A stretch of 64,000 nucleotides of DNA from Erpobdella octoculata (GCA_963978895.1 OZ022238.1:21082732-21146731); one strand, 5' to 3'; counted from the stretch's first letter, positions 38,323-49,436 are shown. Numbers and translations are program-made. The notes: generated by a model from the letters alone, not told the origin.

Positions 38323-39174
38323 ACATACATACATACATACATACATACATACATACATACATACATACATACATACATACATACATACATACATACATAC
38401 ATACATACATACATACATACATACATACATACATACATACATACATACATACATACATACATACATACATACATACATACATACATACATACATACATAC
38501 ATACATACATACATACATACATACATACATACATACATACATACATACATACATACATACATACATACATACATACATACATACATACATACATACATAC
38601 ATACATACATACATACATACATACATACATACATACATACATACATACATACATACATACATACATACATACATACATACATACATACATACATACATAC
38701 ATACATACATACATACATACATACATACATACATACATACATACATACATACATACATACATACATACATACATACATACATACATACATACATACATAC
38801 ATACATACATACATACATACATACATACATACATACATACATACATACATACATACATACATACATACATACATACATACATACATACATACATACATAC
38901 ATACATACATACATACATACATACATACATACATACATACATACATACATACATACATACATACATACATACATACATACATACATACATACATACATAC
39001 ATACATACATACATACATACATACATACATACATACATACATACATACATACATACATACATACATACATACATACATACATACATACATACATACATAC
39101 ATACATACATACATACATACATACATACATACATACATACATACATACATACATACATACATACATACATACAT

Positions 39175-39205
<31 letters not shown>

Positions 39206-40006
39206 TACACACACACACACACACACACATACATACATACATACATACATACATACATACATACATACATACATACATACATACATACATACATACATAC
39301 ATACATACATACATACATACATACATACATACATACATACATACATACATACATACATACATACATACATACATACATACATACATACATACATACATAC
39401 ATACATACATACATACATACATACATACATACATACATACATACATACATACATACATACATACATACATACATACATACATACATACATACATACATAC
39501 ATACATACATACATACATACATACATACATACATACATACATACATACATACATACATACATACATACATACATACATACATACATACATACATACATAC
39601 ATACATACATACATACATACATACATACATACATACATACATACATACATACATACATACATACATACATACATACATACATACATACATACATACATAC
39701 ATACATACATACATACATACATACATACATACATACATACATACATACATACATACATACATACATACATACATACATACATACATACATACATACATAC
39801 ATACATACATACATACATACATACATACATACATACATACATACATACATACATACATACATACATACATACATACATACATACATACATACATACATAC
39901 ATACATACATACATACATACATACATACATACATACATACATACATACATACATACATACATACATACATACATACATACATACATACATACATACATAC
40001 ATACAT
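38323..40006. repeat. 1,684-bp (CATA)n microsatellite
   Basis: About 421 tetranucleotide units, perfect except for a (CA)n patch at about 39192-39228. All long frames of Y-V-C-M or H-T-Y-I repeats are translations of it. It directly abuts the LINE ORF at 40007. Confidence 0.98.
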
Positions 40007-41450
40007 CTTTGGAAGAACCAAGGCGGTTATGACAATTCTCCGGGCGTCAATTGAAAAATGAGAGGAGATACTGCGAATCTCTCTGAGAGAAGCATAGCAG
40101 GAACGGGTCGTGTTGTCGATGTGACTGACCATAGAAGAATCTGAATCCAGCCAGATCCCCAGATTACGAACACGTCTTACTGGTGGGATCAGGTCGGAGC
40201 AGATTCGAACCGGCTTGGTAGGGAGAGTTGACGAACGTCGGAAAGACGAGCACCAGATCACTTTTGTTTTGTTGGAATTCAACAGGAGACGGCTGCTGAA
40301 CATCCAACGGTCGACAGCGTCTACGCATCTTGATACCTTCATGGCAAGAGAGTCCGCATGCTCCGGTCGGCAGCGGCCGTAGACTTGTGTGTCGTCGGCG
40401 TACATGTGGCATTGGAGACCATGCGCCCTGATGACTTCCTCGAGTTCAGCTGTATATAATGTAAAAAGAAGTGGACCCAGCACAGACCCCTGAGGTACTC
40501 CACATGTTAATGATGTCACCGCTGACGCTGATGCGCCAGAGCGTATTGAGAAAGAACGTCCAGTCGGATAAGATCCGAACCATTCAAGAACGACACTCTT
40601 CAAACCGAATGACGCTTCGAGGCGTTTCAGTAATATGTGATGGTCAACGGTATCAAAGGCCGCTGAAAGGTCAAGCAGCACAAGCAGCGACAACTCGCCG
40701 TCGCCCGCGGCTTGCAGAATATCAGAAGACACACGAAGCACTGCGGTTTCGGTGGAATGGTGACGACGATAAGCCGATTGATGAAGAGGAAGAAGATTGT
40801 ATTGCTCTAGACGTGCTAAGACTCTGCTGAGTAACAGCCGCTCTAATAGCTTTGAAAAAACTGAGAGGTTAGAAATAGGCCGATATGAATTAACGTCGGC
40901 GGGGTCCAGGGTAGATTTTTTTATCAACGGAGTGACGTAAGATGATTTGTATATAAGAGGAACCTTGCCAGAAAGAAGAGACTTGTTAAAGAGTTTAACC
41001 AAAACAGGTGCAATGAATGAGGAGATTTTCTTCAGGCGCCAAGTTGGTATGGGGTCGAGCAGACTTTGTTTGTTTGGAAGGGCGAGTATGAGGCGGTTAA
41101 CTTCGTCTTCGGTTGTGGGCTGAAATTTCTCCAAAAACACCGACGTTGCAATTGCTTGAAACAGCGGGGTTGGAGCTTTGGATGACGCTACACGAATCTT
41201 GTCTATCTTTGAGGTGAAATGTTTTAGAAAATTATCCACGCTAATTGACTGAGCAGAAGAAGTTTTTCTTTTGCCCATGATATGATTGAGAGAACGCCAC
41301 ATTTGGTGAGGCGATTTACTGTTCTTTAAAAAAGTTTCCACCCAGTATGAGCTACGCTTGGACCGTATCAATCGTCTGTAAGGATGGCACACGCGCATAA
41401 ATAGCTGTGCCAGGCGTGGTAAGTTGGATTTATACAGCCTGGCGCCTTTA
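40007..41450 (-). pseudogene. L2/CR1-type LINE reverse transcriptase, cut off at a microsatellite
   Basis: A clean minus-strand frame of about 495 residues encodes the RT: linker (MWRSLNHIMGKRKTSSAQ), IPTWRLKKISSFIAPVLVKL, VNSYRPISNLSVFSKLLER (residues 203-221), LLDLSAAFDTVDHHIL (275-290), CGVPQGSVLGPLLF (333-346) and catalytic YADD (367-370). The reading stops being LINE at ALVLPK, exactly where the (CATA)n tract begins. Relatives continue here with LDYCN. The endonuclease (5' side) is also missing. Loss of the 3' end is unusual, because LINEs normally insert from the 3' end and lose the 5' side. Confidence 0.9.
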
Positions 41451-41818
41451 TTCTTTAACGAAGCGGAATACGTCACCCTGCACGTAAACCTGATATCCAA
41501 GCAGGGAAATTATCCGATATGTGGCAGAAGTATGAGGAGCAACAATTATCCACATCTGAACTTCAGCGTGCTTGTGCGCACATTTATGGGCCTGGTGAAG
41601 AAAAAATAAGAAAATTGACAACAAAAATGCCGCTTCTATCATTTTTTAATCTGTTTTCAAACATCATTATGAACTTATTATAAAGTGAGATAACTATTCA
41701 TGCTTCAGTCATTACTAACGCTACGTTAAACGTTGTCAAACTTCTTATTATTCAGCTCCACCTAAAAAATTTGAGAATAAAAAAAGACCTTTAAACAAAC
41801 AAAAAACCGAACAAAGGG
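41451..41818. other. Unassigned stretch
   Basis: No supported feature. Confidence 0.35.
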
Positions 41819-41930
41819 GAATCGACCAGGGTGCAAAACGTCCAGAGGGCAAAACGTCCAGGGTGCGAATCGACCATGGGGCAAACCGTCCAGGGTGTGA
41901 AACGTTCAGGGAGGGAATCGTCTAAGAAAC
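41819..41930. repeat. Minisatellite of AATCGACC / AACGTCC with AGGGTGC
   Basis: About six units of 18-20 bp: GGGTGCAAAACGTCCAG alternating with GGGTGCGAATCGACCA and variants. Function unknown. It lies 26 bases before a hAT end. Confidence 0.75.
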
Positions 41931-41955
41931 CGTGCCGTCATGCTTATGTTTGAAT

Positions 41956-42850
41956 TAGAGGTGTGCGCCAACGTCATATCGTCGGCGGCGGCGTGCTGAC
42001 CAACTTTAACCGGCGGCGTTCGGCGGCGCTTCTGTTGATTGTTTTATTAAACACGATAACGATGTGAAATAAAACAAAATTTAAAAAGACGTACTAGTTC
42101 AACTTTCAGTTTAAAAGAATTAGAGTTGACAATTTAAACTTAATTCATGTTGTTTGGTCAAAAAGTGTAAATTTTTGTGTAAACAAACACTCTTGTCAAC
42201 GGATAATGGTGCCATGGCACTGCGCTTGGAATTAACCGTTAAACCCGCTGTTGAACAAATGCGCTTCGACGGCACACTTGTAGCTGGAATAGCTAAAATA
42301 ACTTTGGCAAGCTTCGAAAGTTCTGGATTTGTTTTATTCTGCGTGTTCCACCAAGCCAGCAGATCATTCGGAGATACTGCTAAATATCTATACTGCTGAA
42401 TGTTGCGTTCTAATGACAACGTCGCTGAACTTGCAAACTTCATGAGCATATCATATTTTGTTTATTTCCATGGGATTTTTTCAGCTGTTTCATCGCAACT
42501 AGTTTGATCGTTTTGGTTTTTCTCTAACTCACCAACGTACTTTTGTACTGCTTGCTTAAGAAATTCAACAGCCATCTTATTTTGGTCTTTAAGATTTTTT
42601 GGATTTTAGTCAAAGCACGTTGAGATGTGTCAAACATTGCTGCGATTACATGTAAATCTTTTACTAGAAGTCCATGATCTAAACTCATGCGCATGTTATG
42701 TTTCATAAATTTCCCGATACTACTGTCCAGCGGCGGATCCAGAAATTTCGTAAGGGAAGCCCGAAACTTTTTTAGTTTTTTTTTAATTTTGATTGCTGTT
42801 GTTATAAAGCCCGTTGTAAATATCTTGAATTTTGTATTTAGTGAAACCAA
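41956..42850 (-). pseudogene. hAT transposase C-terminal half and 3' terminus
   Basis: The minus-strand ORF at 42449-42120 is the hAT dimerisation domain: LLAWWNTQNKTNPELSKLAKVILAIPATS, SKRICSTAGL and the following KRS..L block. The usual SER is changed to SKR. The ORF at 42850-42524 holds an earlier part (LVKDLHVIAAMFDTSQRALTKI). The element ends at 41956, where the plus strand reads TAGAGGTGTGCGCCAACG followed by GGCGGCGG-type repeats. Near 42726 the sequence CAGCGGCGGATCCAG looks like another transposon end, so a second insertion probably cuts this copy. Confidence 0.7.
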
Positions 42851-42947
42851 ACAAAAAGATTCGAAAATAAACTTTTAATCAACTCGCATTTTTCCCCTCT
42901 TTTTTTAATACTTTATATTAACTTCGCCTCTCTGTCGGTCGTAGTAC

Positions 42948-43120
42948 GTAACGTTTTTTTAAGACGCTAAAAACGTAGTTTATCAAAATACTAAAGAACT
43001 CAATTCAGCCATAATTTAGCTCGTGCCCGGTCAATGTCAACATGGCCGCCCTCCACGTGTGCATACCAAAGATCCTACAATATATTGCCTAGATATATAT
43101 ATAATATGAGATACGTCACA
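42948..43120 (-). repeat. 3' LTR of the Gypsy element
   Basis: 173 bp. In element orientation it begins TGTGACGTATCTC and ends AAAAAACGTTAC. Confidence 0.93.
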
Positions 43121-43131
43121 TTTCCCTTGTC
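43121..43131 (-). promoter_or_regulatory. Polypurine tract
   Basis: In element orientation GACAAGGGAAA lies directly before the 3' LTR, the place and composition expected for the plus-strand primer. Confidence 0.7.
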
Positions 43132-43164
43132 AAAAAAAAATTAAATACAATAAAACAAAACGAG

Positions 43165-46100
43165 TTAGTCCTTGTTCACATATCGAAGCGGCTTCTTGAT
43201 GATTCGCCCATATCTCGTTGTGACGGGCTGTTCAGGATGGCTTTCCACAGTACCTCCTGGTGGGATCTCTCTGTTGGAAGTTTCTTGCTGATGATGAAGA
43301 GGAAGACTGGTTGATGTATGACCATCTGCATGTATGTCTTCAAAAACAACTGGAGGCTCATTCGAAAGCCTAACATGCCTGGCATTACGAGGAAGACTGG
43401 TTGATGTATGACAATCTGGATTTCTGTCTTCAAATACAACTGGAGGCTCATTCGAAAGCCTGACATGCTTGGCATTACGTCTGTAGTTCGATCCATCGTA
43501 AGTTTGCAATTTGTAGGAACGAAAAGGCAACACCTTTGTAACCTCCGCTTTGGTCCAGGGACTGTTGTCATTCAGTTTTACGCGGACTGTTTGACCTTTG
43601 AGAATCGGCTTCTTTATTCTTGTATGCCTGTCGTAATAGAATGCTTGTTTGTTCTTGGCCTCTTCAATTTTTCTCGGTACATCCAAACTTGCTGAAGGAG
43701 AAGCCCGTAGTAGCAAATCATTTGTGGGCAGTAGCGTTCTTCCTCGTCGACCATGTATCATTTGGGCGGGGGATTCTTTCAGATTTTCAGAAGGTGTGTT
43801 TCTCCAATCGAGTAAGGCAAGGAAAGGATCTGTTTTCGCTTCTAATGCTTTAGCCATTAATCTTTTCATCGTTTTAACTGAGTTTTCAACCTTTCCATTT
43901 GATTGCGGGTATCTAGGTGAAGAGGTGAGATGTTGAAACTCATACCTTTCAGCAAAAAGTCTGAATTCTTCTGAGTTGAACGGTGGTCCGTTGTCTGAAA
44001 AAACGACTTCCGGCAGTCCATAGCGTGCAAAATGATGTTTGACTCTGTAAATAATTTCTGCCGACTTTTTGTCATTCAACCGATCAATTTCAAAGAAGTT
44101 ACTAAAGTAATCTGTGCAGATAAGATAACTTCTTCCTTGAAATTCAAATAAATCGACACCTACCTTTTGCCATGGTCGGGATGGCGTTGGATGTGGTAAT
44201 AAAGGTTCTCTTTGTGTTTCCCCTTGTAACTTGGCGCAAACTGCACATTGACTAACGTAATCAGTGATGTGCTTTGTTAGTCCCGGCCAGAACACTGATT
44301 CTTTAGTTCTTCTGATGCAACCAATAATGCCAATGTGGCTTGAATGAGTTCGTTCAATAATTAGTTGTCGAGCGCTCGGTGGTACAAAAAGATGAGATCC
44401 CTTGAAAATTAAATCGTTCTCGATTACCATTTCATCGCAAAAAGGGTAAAATTCTTTTAAATCATTTGGTAGATCAGAGATTTTTTCTGGCCAGCCAACA
44501 CGAATCTGATGAACCAGTGCAGCGTAAGAGTCATCATACTTTGCTGCTGACTTTACTATCTCTTTAACTTTGTCTGACGCTATAAGTACTGCAACAGTGC
44601 CATCATCGCCATCTTCATTCACTGAAGCCACATCTTCTGAAAAGTGTTCGGATTGAGAAGGTTTCATATTTCTGGACGGGTATGCTCGGCTAAGAGTATC
44701 TGCAACGACAACTTGAGTACCTGGTTTAAAAACTAAATCAAATGTGTAGTTTTGCAGTCTCAGTAACATTCGTTGTAGTCGTCGTGGGGCACTGGTTAGA
44801 GCTTTCTTGAAGATAGAAATTAGTGGCTTGTGATCTGTCTGAACCACAACATGACGACCATAAACATAAGTATGAAACTTTTCCATTGCAAAAAGTATTG
44901 AAAGGTTTTCCTTTTCTATTTGAGCGTAGTTTAGCTCAGTCTGCGTTAAAGCTCGAGAGGCATATGCTACCGGAGATCCGTTCTGGAGCAAACATGCCCC
45001 AAGGCCAGATTGTGATGAATCGCATTGCACAGTGGTAGGTTGTTTTGGATCAAAATACTGCAACACCGGGGCAGTTCGAAGAAGCAACTTCAAGGTTTCC
45101 AGTGCCCTACCATGCACGTCCGGGTCCCAATAAAATTCAGATTCTTTGTTCAATAGCTCTCTTAGCGGTGCAGTAACTTCAGAAAAACTTGGAACAAACT
45201 TAGCAAGGTAGGTTGCCATACCCAATAGTCTCTGAACTCCTTTTGCATCATCTGGAGGTGACATGTTGTCAATTGCCTCGAGTTTCTCACTGTCTGCTTC
45301 CAAACCCTTCTCAGTAAGACGATGGCCCATGAACTCAATTGATTTCCTTCGTAATTTCAATTTTTCTTTGTTCAAACGAATGCCTGCAAAACGACATCTG
45401 TTGAGTAGAGCAATCATTTTCTTGTCATGATCAATAGTGGCTTCTAAGATATTCTTTCCAGAACCGTAAACAAGAATATCATCGGCGATGCACGCAATTC
45501 CCTCTAAACCCGCTAAAGCACTGTGAATTCTTCTCTGAAATTCCTCTGGTGCTATGGAAATTCCAAATGGAAGCCGGAGCCAGCGATACTTTCCAAATGG
45601 TGTCTGAAACGTAGTTAGTTTGCTGCTTGCTTCATCCAACTCAACATGCCAGAAAGCATCCTTGGCATCTACTGTTGAAAACACTCTTGCATTTTTCAAA
45701 TCGGGTAGAATATCATCAATAGTTGGTAAGGGGTAGTGGTTTTGTTTCAATGCTTTGTTCAATGGCTTAGGGTCAATACAAATACGAATCTTTCCATTGG
45801 ATTTCGCTACCACTAGCAATGCCGAAATCCATGCCGATGGCTCCTGTTCCATAACAATTATGCCGTTTTTTACCATCTGTTCGAGTTCCAGTCTTACTTT
45901 ATCTTTTATGGCAATTGGAAGTCTTCGAAGCGGCATCCTAACTGGAAGAATAGATAAGTCAATCTCGAAATGCAGAGTACCCTCTAGTTTTCCTATGCCA
46001 GAGAACAAATCACTGTAATGTTTTAAGACTTGCTCTATTGTTATTGGAGTTTGTGTACAGCAAAGAGTCAATATATTTTCTTGGTTGACTGTGATGAGAT

Positions 46101-47244
46101 GTAGTTGCTGACAAGCCTGAGAACCCAATATTGGTTGTTTATGATTTTCGGTAACGTAGAAATCGATTAAGTAACTTTTGCTCGTCTTAGGATTTTTGAC
46201 TTCTACATTAATCATTCCGAGTGTTTTTAGTTCTGTGTTGTCGAACATACGAAGATTCGTCTCCGGTCTGCGTAGTTTGAATTTGTCTAAGGCTTTGCAC
46301 AAAATGTCGTGTGGAAGAAGATTTACTGTGGCTCCAGAGTCCAAAAGAAATCGGATGTGCTGCTTTCCCAGCTGAAGATTTGCAAATAGCTTTTTTGGGA
46401 AGTTTGAATGCTTTTCATTTAAAATTAGGACTTCATCTAATTCAGTTTTAAGACAATTGCAGTCACGTTCCGACTGTGATCGACAAACAGTGGAGAAGTG
46501 ATTCATTTTTTCGCAGATGTTACATTGCTTTCCGAATGCCGGACAGATTTCTTTCCTGAATTCATGAAAACGCCCACAATATCTACATTTCTCTGCTTTT
46601 CTCGATGTTTGGAATTTACAACTATTATAATTTTCTTGTCGCTTTGTTGACGTCAATCTGTGTTCCTTCGTGCTTGCTGTCAGTTTTCGAATGTCTTCTG
46701 AACCAGTGAAATCTCGCATCTGCCTGTAGGCAATTTCGCTGGCCCGACAGATATCAATAGCTGCTGTTAAAGTCAACTGGCGTATTTGCAGCATCTTTTT
46801 TCTGGTCGCGTCATCTCGTATGCCGATAACTAGTTTGTCCCTCAGAATGGAATCTTCCAGCATTCCATACTCACATGTTTTGATAAGGCTTCGCAAAATT
46901 GTAAGATATGCATCAAAACTTTCATTTTCTTCTTGAACTCTTTTGTTCAATATGTAGCGGTCATACGTAACATTAACTTCACCAACACAATATTGTTCAA
47001 ATGATAAAATAACCTGATCGATGTCTTTTCTTTCGTCGTCGGACATATCAACAGATTCGTAGACGTCGTACGCATCATTGCTTAGGCATGCTAAGAATAT
47101 CGCCGTTCTTTTCGCTTTCGGTTCTCTATTGAGATCTGTCGCAATTTCATAGTTCATCCATTGAGCTTTAAAACGTTTCCAATTACTGGCAATATTCCCA
47201 ACTGTCGTTAGTGCAACAGGTAAAGGAATTTGTGTCGCGGCCAT
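43165..47244 (-). CDS. Gypsy gag-pol polyprotein, 1,359 residues, intact
   Basis: A single frame carries: a gag-like capsid region (residues 1-200); a CCHC zinc knuckle (241-254, CX2CX4HX4C) and a second, odd Cys/His cluster (220-235); a retropepsin-type protease with DSGA at 302-305; the RT with DAKDAFW (526-532) and IADD as catalytic box (588-589 are the Asp pair); RNase H with Asp742, the Glu of EKENLSI and Asp804; and an integrase with an HX2H-C-X2-C type finger (967, 970, 1000, 1003) and a D-D-35-E triad at 1031, 1084 and 1120. The C-terminal tail has a 34-residue tandem duplication (RLSNEPPVVFED at two places). No envelope gene. Gag and pol are in one frame, so no frameshift signal is needed. 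The start at 47244 is the first Met after the 5' LTR. Confidence 0.95.
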   Translation of the reverse strand: MAATQIPLPVALTTVGNIASNWKRFKAQWMNYEIATDLNREPKAKRTAIFLACLSNDAYDVYESVDMSDDERKDIDQVILSFEQYCVGEVNVTYDRYILNKRVQEENESFDAYLTILRSLIKTCEYGMLEDSILRDKLVIGIRDDATRKKMLQIRQLTLTAAIDICRASEIAYRQMRDFTGSEDIRKLTASTKEHRLTSTKRQENYNSCKFQTSRKAEKCRYCGRFHEFRKEICPAFGKQCNICEKMNHFSTVCRSQSERDCNCLKTELDEVLILNEKHSNFPKKLFANLQLGKQHIRFLLDSGATVNLLPHDILCKALDKFKLRRPETNLRMFDNTELKTLGMINVEVKNPKTSKSYLIDFYVTENHKQPILGSQACQQLHLITVNQENILTLCCTQTPITIEQVLKHYSDLFSGIGKLEGTLHFEIDLSILPVRMPLRRLPIAIKDKVRLELEQMVKNGIIVMEQEPSAWISALLVVAKSNGKIRICIDPKPLNKALKQNHYPLPTIDDILPDLKNARVFSTVDAKDAFWHVELDEASSKLTTFQTPFGKYRWLRLPFGISIAPEEFQRRIHSALAGLEGIACIADDILVYGSGKNILEATIDHDKKMIALLNRCRFAGIRLNKEKLKLRRKSIEFMGHRLTEKGLEADSEKLEAIDNMSPPDDAKGVQRLLGMATYLAKFVPSFSEVTAPLRELLNKESEFYWDPDVHGRALETLKLLLRTAPVLQYFDPKQPTTVQCDSSQSGLGACLLQNGSPVAYASRALTQTELNYAQIEKENLSILFAMEKFHTYVYGRHVVVQTDHKPLISIFKKALTSAPRRLQRMLLRLQNYTFDLVFKPGTQVVVADTLSRAYPSRNMKPSQSEHFSEDVASVNEDGDDGTVAVLIASDKVKEIVKSAAKYDDSYAALVHQIRVGWPEKISDLPNDLKEFYPFCDEMVIENDLIFKGSHLFVPPSARQLIIERTHSSHIGIIGCIRRTKESVFWPGLTKHITDYVSQCAVCAKLQGETQREPLLPHPTPSRPWQKVGVDLFEFQGRSYLICTDYFSNFFEIDRLNDKKSAEIIYRVKHHFARYGLPEVVFSDNGPPFNSEEFRLFAERYEFQHLTSSPRYPQSNGKVENSVKTMKRLMAKALEAKTDPFLALLDWRNTPSENLKESPAQMIHGRRGRTLLPTNDLLLRASPSASLDVPRKIEEAKNKQAFYYDRHTRIKKPILKGQTVRVKLNDNSPWTKAEVTKVLPFRSYKLQTYDGSNYRRNAKHVRLSNEPPVVFEDRNPDCHTSTSLPRNARHVRLSNEPPVVFEDIHADGHTSTSLPLHHQQETSNREIPPGGTVESHPEQPVTTRYGRIIKKPLRYVNKD

Positions 47245-47303
47245 CTTTCCTTCTCGAAAAGCAAGTTCACTTTTTTCGAAACGTTAGTTCACTTTATAAA
47301 AAA

Positions 47304-47316
47304 CTTCTGACACCAT
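47304..47316 (-). promoter_or_regulatory. Primer binding site
   Basis: In element orientation ATGGTGTCAGAAG follows the 5' LTR. TGG as the first triplet (after one base) fits pairing with a tRNA 3' CCA end. The tRNA species was not determined. Confidence 0.65.
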
Positions 47317-47490
47317 GTAACGTTTTTTTAAGACGCTAAAAAACGTAGTTTATCAAAATACTAAAGAACTAAATTCAGCCATAATTTAGCTCGTGCCCGG
47401 TCAATGTCAACATGGCCGCCCTCCACGTGTGCATACCAAAGATCCTACAATATATTGCCTAGATATATATATAATATGAGATACGTCACA
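47317..47490 (-). repeat. 5' LTR of the Gypsy element
   Basis: 174 bp, two differences from the 3' LTR. It must hold the promoter. No clear TATA motif other than TATATATATAATATGAG near 47463-47480 can be pointed to. Confidence 0.93.
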
Positions 47491-47494
47491 GTAC

Positions 47495-47880
47495 AGACCC
47501 TTTTCCCGTTATTAAATCAATGTGAAACTTGGTCCATAGACTCGTGAGGACCAAACATTAATTTTGAAATGGTCAATCACAAAAACAAAAATTGTTTTCT
47601 AATTTTTCAGTTGAACGCTATGATAAAAAATCTACGCAATATTGCGTCAGTGTTTATTTCATTGAAAGACAACAAATTTTGAATTCCACTTTTAATTATT
47701 TCACGTATTACTATCGATCTGAAGCCTTTTATTTCAAATTTTTATTTATATTGGAACATCAAACATTTTGTATTAGTGTTTGAAACACATTTTCAATGAG
47801 TATTTTGCATTTTTAAGATTGTACCAAATTACTTTTTACAATTTGACCTAACCAATTATTAATCAATGGTTCACGTGATG
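47495..47880. other. AT-rich stretch, no gene seen
   Basis: No feature supported. Confidence 0.4.
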
Positions 47881-47942
47881 AAATTCCGAAGCAAAAAAAG
47901 AGTCTTCCCGGCCAGTGTTTTTAGAATAAGCACAACAGTTTA

Positions 47943-48300
47943 ATGCTAGAGATATTGAGGTTCTTTATTCTAGAACAACTCCAGCTTGCCAATATTATGT
48001 TTTTTTTAATCACCCAAGAAACCGTGACGCAGAGCGAAGAGAGTGACGAAAATCAAGTTCAGCTTCAGTGTCTGCAGTACCTTGACAGTTCCGACAGAAC
48101 ATTGAGTGTTCTCAAGACTTATCCAGTCCTTGAGATGTTCATGAAAAATAACACACCAATCCCATCATCAGCTCCAATGGAACGTCTTTTCAGTACTGCA
48201 GGCCTAGTTTTTCCAAAACGATGAAATGACCTCTCAGATGCAACTTCCGAAAAGCTGCTCCTTAAGAAAAACCAATGAAACTATTTCCCAAAATGGCTCT
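47943..48300 (+). pseudogene. hAT transposase dimerisation-domain fragment
   Basis: The frame 47943-48224 ends in YPVLEMFMKNNTPIPSSAPM, ERLFSTAGLVFPKR, then with a frame change continues as NDLSDATSEKLLLKKN. This is the hAT C-terminal signature (P-S-S-A-x-x-E-R-x-F-S-x-A-G) from a different hAT family than those at 9.1 and 42.1 kb. The upstream catalytic core is not seen. Confidence 0.75.
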
Positions 48301-48539
48301 TTTTATGATATGACATTACAATTAATTAAAAATAGAAAAACATTTATCTTTATATTTAGTTTTATGATCGCTTTTTCGACCACATCTACAAGTCCAATTG
48401 ATTTGAAAATGACCAAACACATGTTTTCCCGCTAATAATGCAATATTATAATACTTTATTTAGTAATATTTTGTTTTTTTTTAAGATAATTAGATTTGAT
48501 TGTTTGAAACTGTTTCACTTTTTTTGGCCCACCCTGTAT

Positions 48540-48950
48540 ATATATATGAAAATGACCGTCTATCTGTATGTATGCTTGTCCTTTATACATTGCTACACAA
48601 TTTATCCATACGTATGAAAGTTTTACCAAATCTTGAGAGTCAATGGGAGAAAATTATAGTGAACAAAAAATTGAAATCGGTCAAAAAATAAGCGGAGCGG
48701 GAGCGGGAGAGCGAGTGGAAACGGGAACTAGAAAATCAGCAGGAACAGGAACGGGAAAGCAAGCGGGAACGGAAAATTGACCGAAAGCGAAAGAGCGAGC
48801 GGGAAAGAAAAAAATGACCAGAAGCGCGAAAGCGATTGGGACCGTAAAGTGACTGGAAGCGTGAAAGCGACCGAGAGCGGGAAAGCCAACGGGAGCGAGA
48901 AAACGACCGGGAGCGGGAAAGCTACCGGGAACGGGAGACAAATGTGAGCC
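48540..48950 (+). mobile_element. Helitron 5' end with purine-rich minisatellite
   Basis: It starts in a short TA tract (TATATATATGAAAATGACCG) and then follows the shared Helitron 5' region in diverged form (CTTTATACATTGCTACACAA, then CTTGAGAGTCAATGGGAG). From 48690 to 48950 lies the same purine-rich minisatellite as in the minus-strand copies: GGGAACGGGAAAGCaAgC units of about 18 bp. It stops where a hAT-type sequence begins (about 48952). Confidence 0.65.
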
Positions 48951-48951
48951 G

Positions 48952-49417
48952 GATTTAATGGCCGGATTTGGAGTCGGATTTAACGTATTTATTTATTTAT
49001 TTCAGTGTTTGTAAACACTGCTACACGGAGTTGTCACGCGGCAAGACTAATACTCCCAAAAGTTTTTCGACGTCTTCTCTGATTACTCATCTAAGATCTA
49101 AGCATCCAATCCTGTACAGTGAGACGAACAGTCTAAAGACTTCGATGGCGGCTGCTGTTGAAGTTGCCACTGCCACCTCCTCGAACACTGTTTACTATTT
49201 TTTGTTTATTGTTTATTTGAAATAAAGCTGATATTGTCTGTTGGTTACTACGTTGGTTTTTAATGATAACATGCAATTGAACAAAAAGATGAATAATGTA
49301 TAATAAAAAATGACAAGACCGGCTCCGGCCCGGGCTCCTTCCGGATTTTGAATTATGAATCCGGACAGAACCGGCCCCGGCCGGATTTGAAAAACCCAAG
49401 TCCGGTGCAACCCTAAT
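48952..49417. mobile_element. hAT-type element with BED finger, GCCGGATTT family
   Basis: The right end on the minus strand reads TAGGGTTGCACCGGACTTGG, followed by CCGGCCGG/CCGGATTT subterminal motifs. The left side starts with GCCGGATTTAATGGCCGGA. Between them lies a BED-finger exon, preceded by TTTATTTATTTCAG, a good splice acceptor. The left terminus itself is lost in the Helitron minisatellite. Confidence 0.6.
49005..49225 (+). pseudogene. BED-type zinc finger exon
   Basis: After the acceptor at about 49004, the frame reads VCKHCYTELSRG then SSLITHLRSKHP, a CxxC...HxxxxH BED finger, and ends after an Ala/Thr-rich tail at 49225. No other transposase part follows. Confidence 0.6.
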
Positions 49418-49436
49418 ATATATATATATATATATA

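Larger units (their letters stand above)
42948..47490 (-). mobile_element. Gypsy-type LTR retrotransposon, complete
   Basis: The element is 4,543 bp. Its LTRs are 173 and 174 bp and differ at only two places: an A-run one base longer in the 5' LTR, and C/A in AACTcAATTC. The host flanks are GTAC (42944-42947 and 47491-47494), a 4-bp duplication. One uninterrupted gag-pol frame is present. These features indicate a recent insertion that may still be functional, although activity cannot be read from sequence. It sits in AT-rich sequence next to hAT remnants. Confidence 0.95.

Noticed and set aside
38267..41500. A 1,077-residue minus-strand ORF
   Set aside because: Only the first ~495 residues are LINE RT. 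The rest is translation of the CATA microsatellite.
43408..43936. Plus-strand ORFs across the Gypsy element
   Set aside because: Antisense shadows of the intact gag-pol frame.
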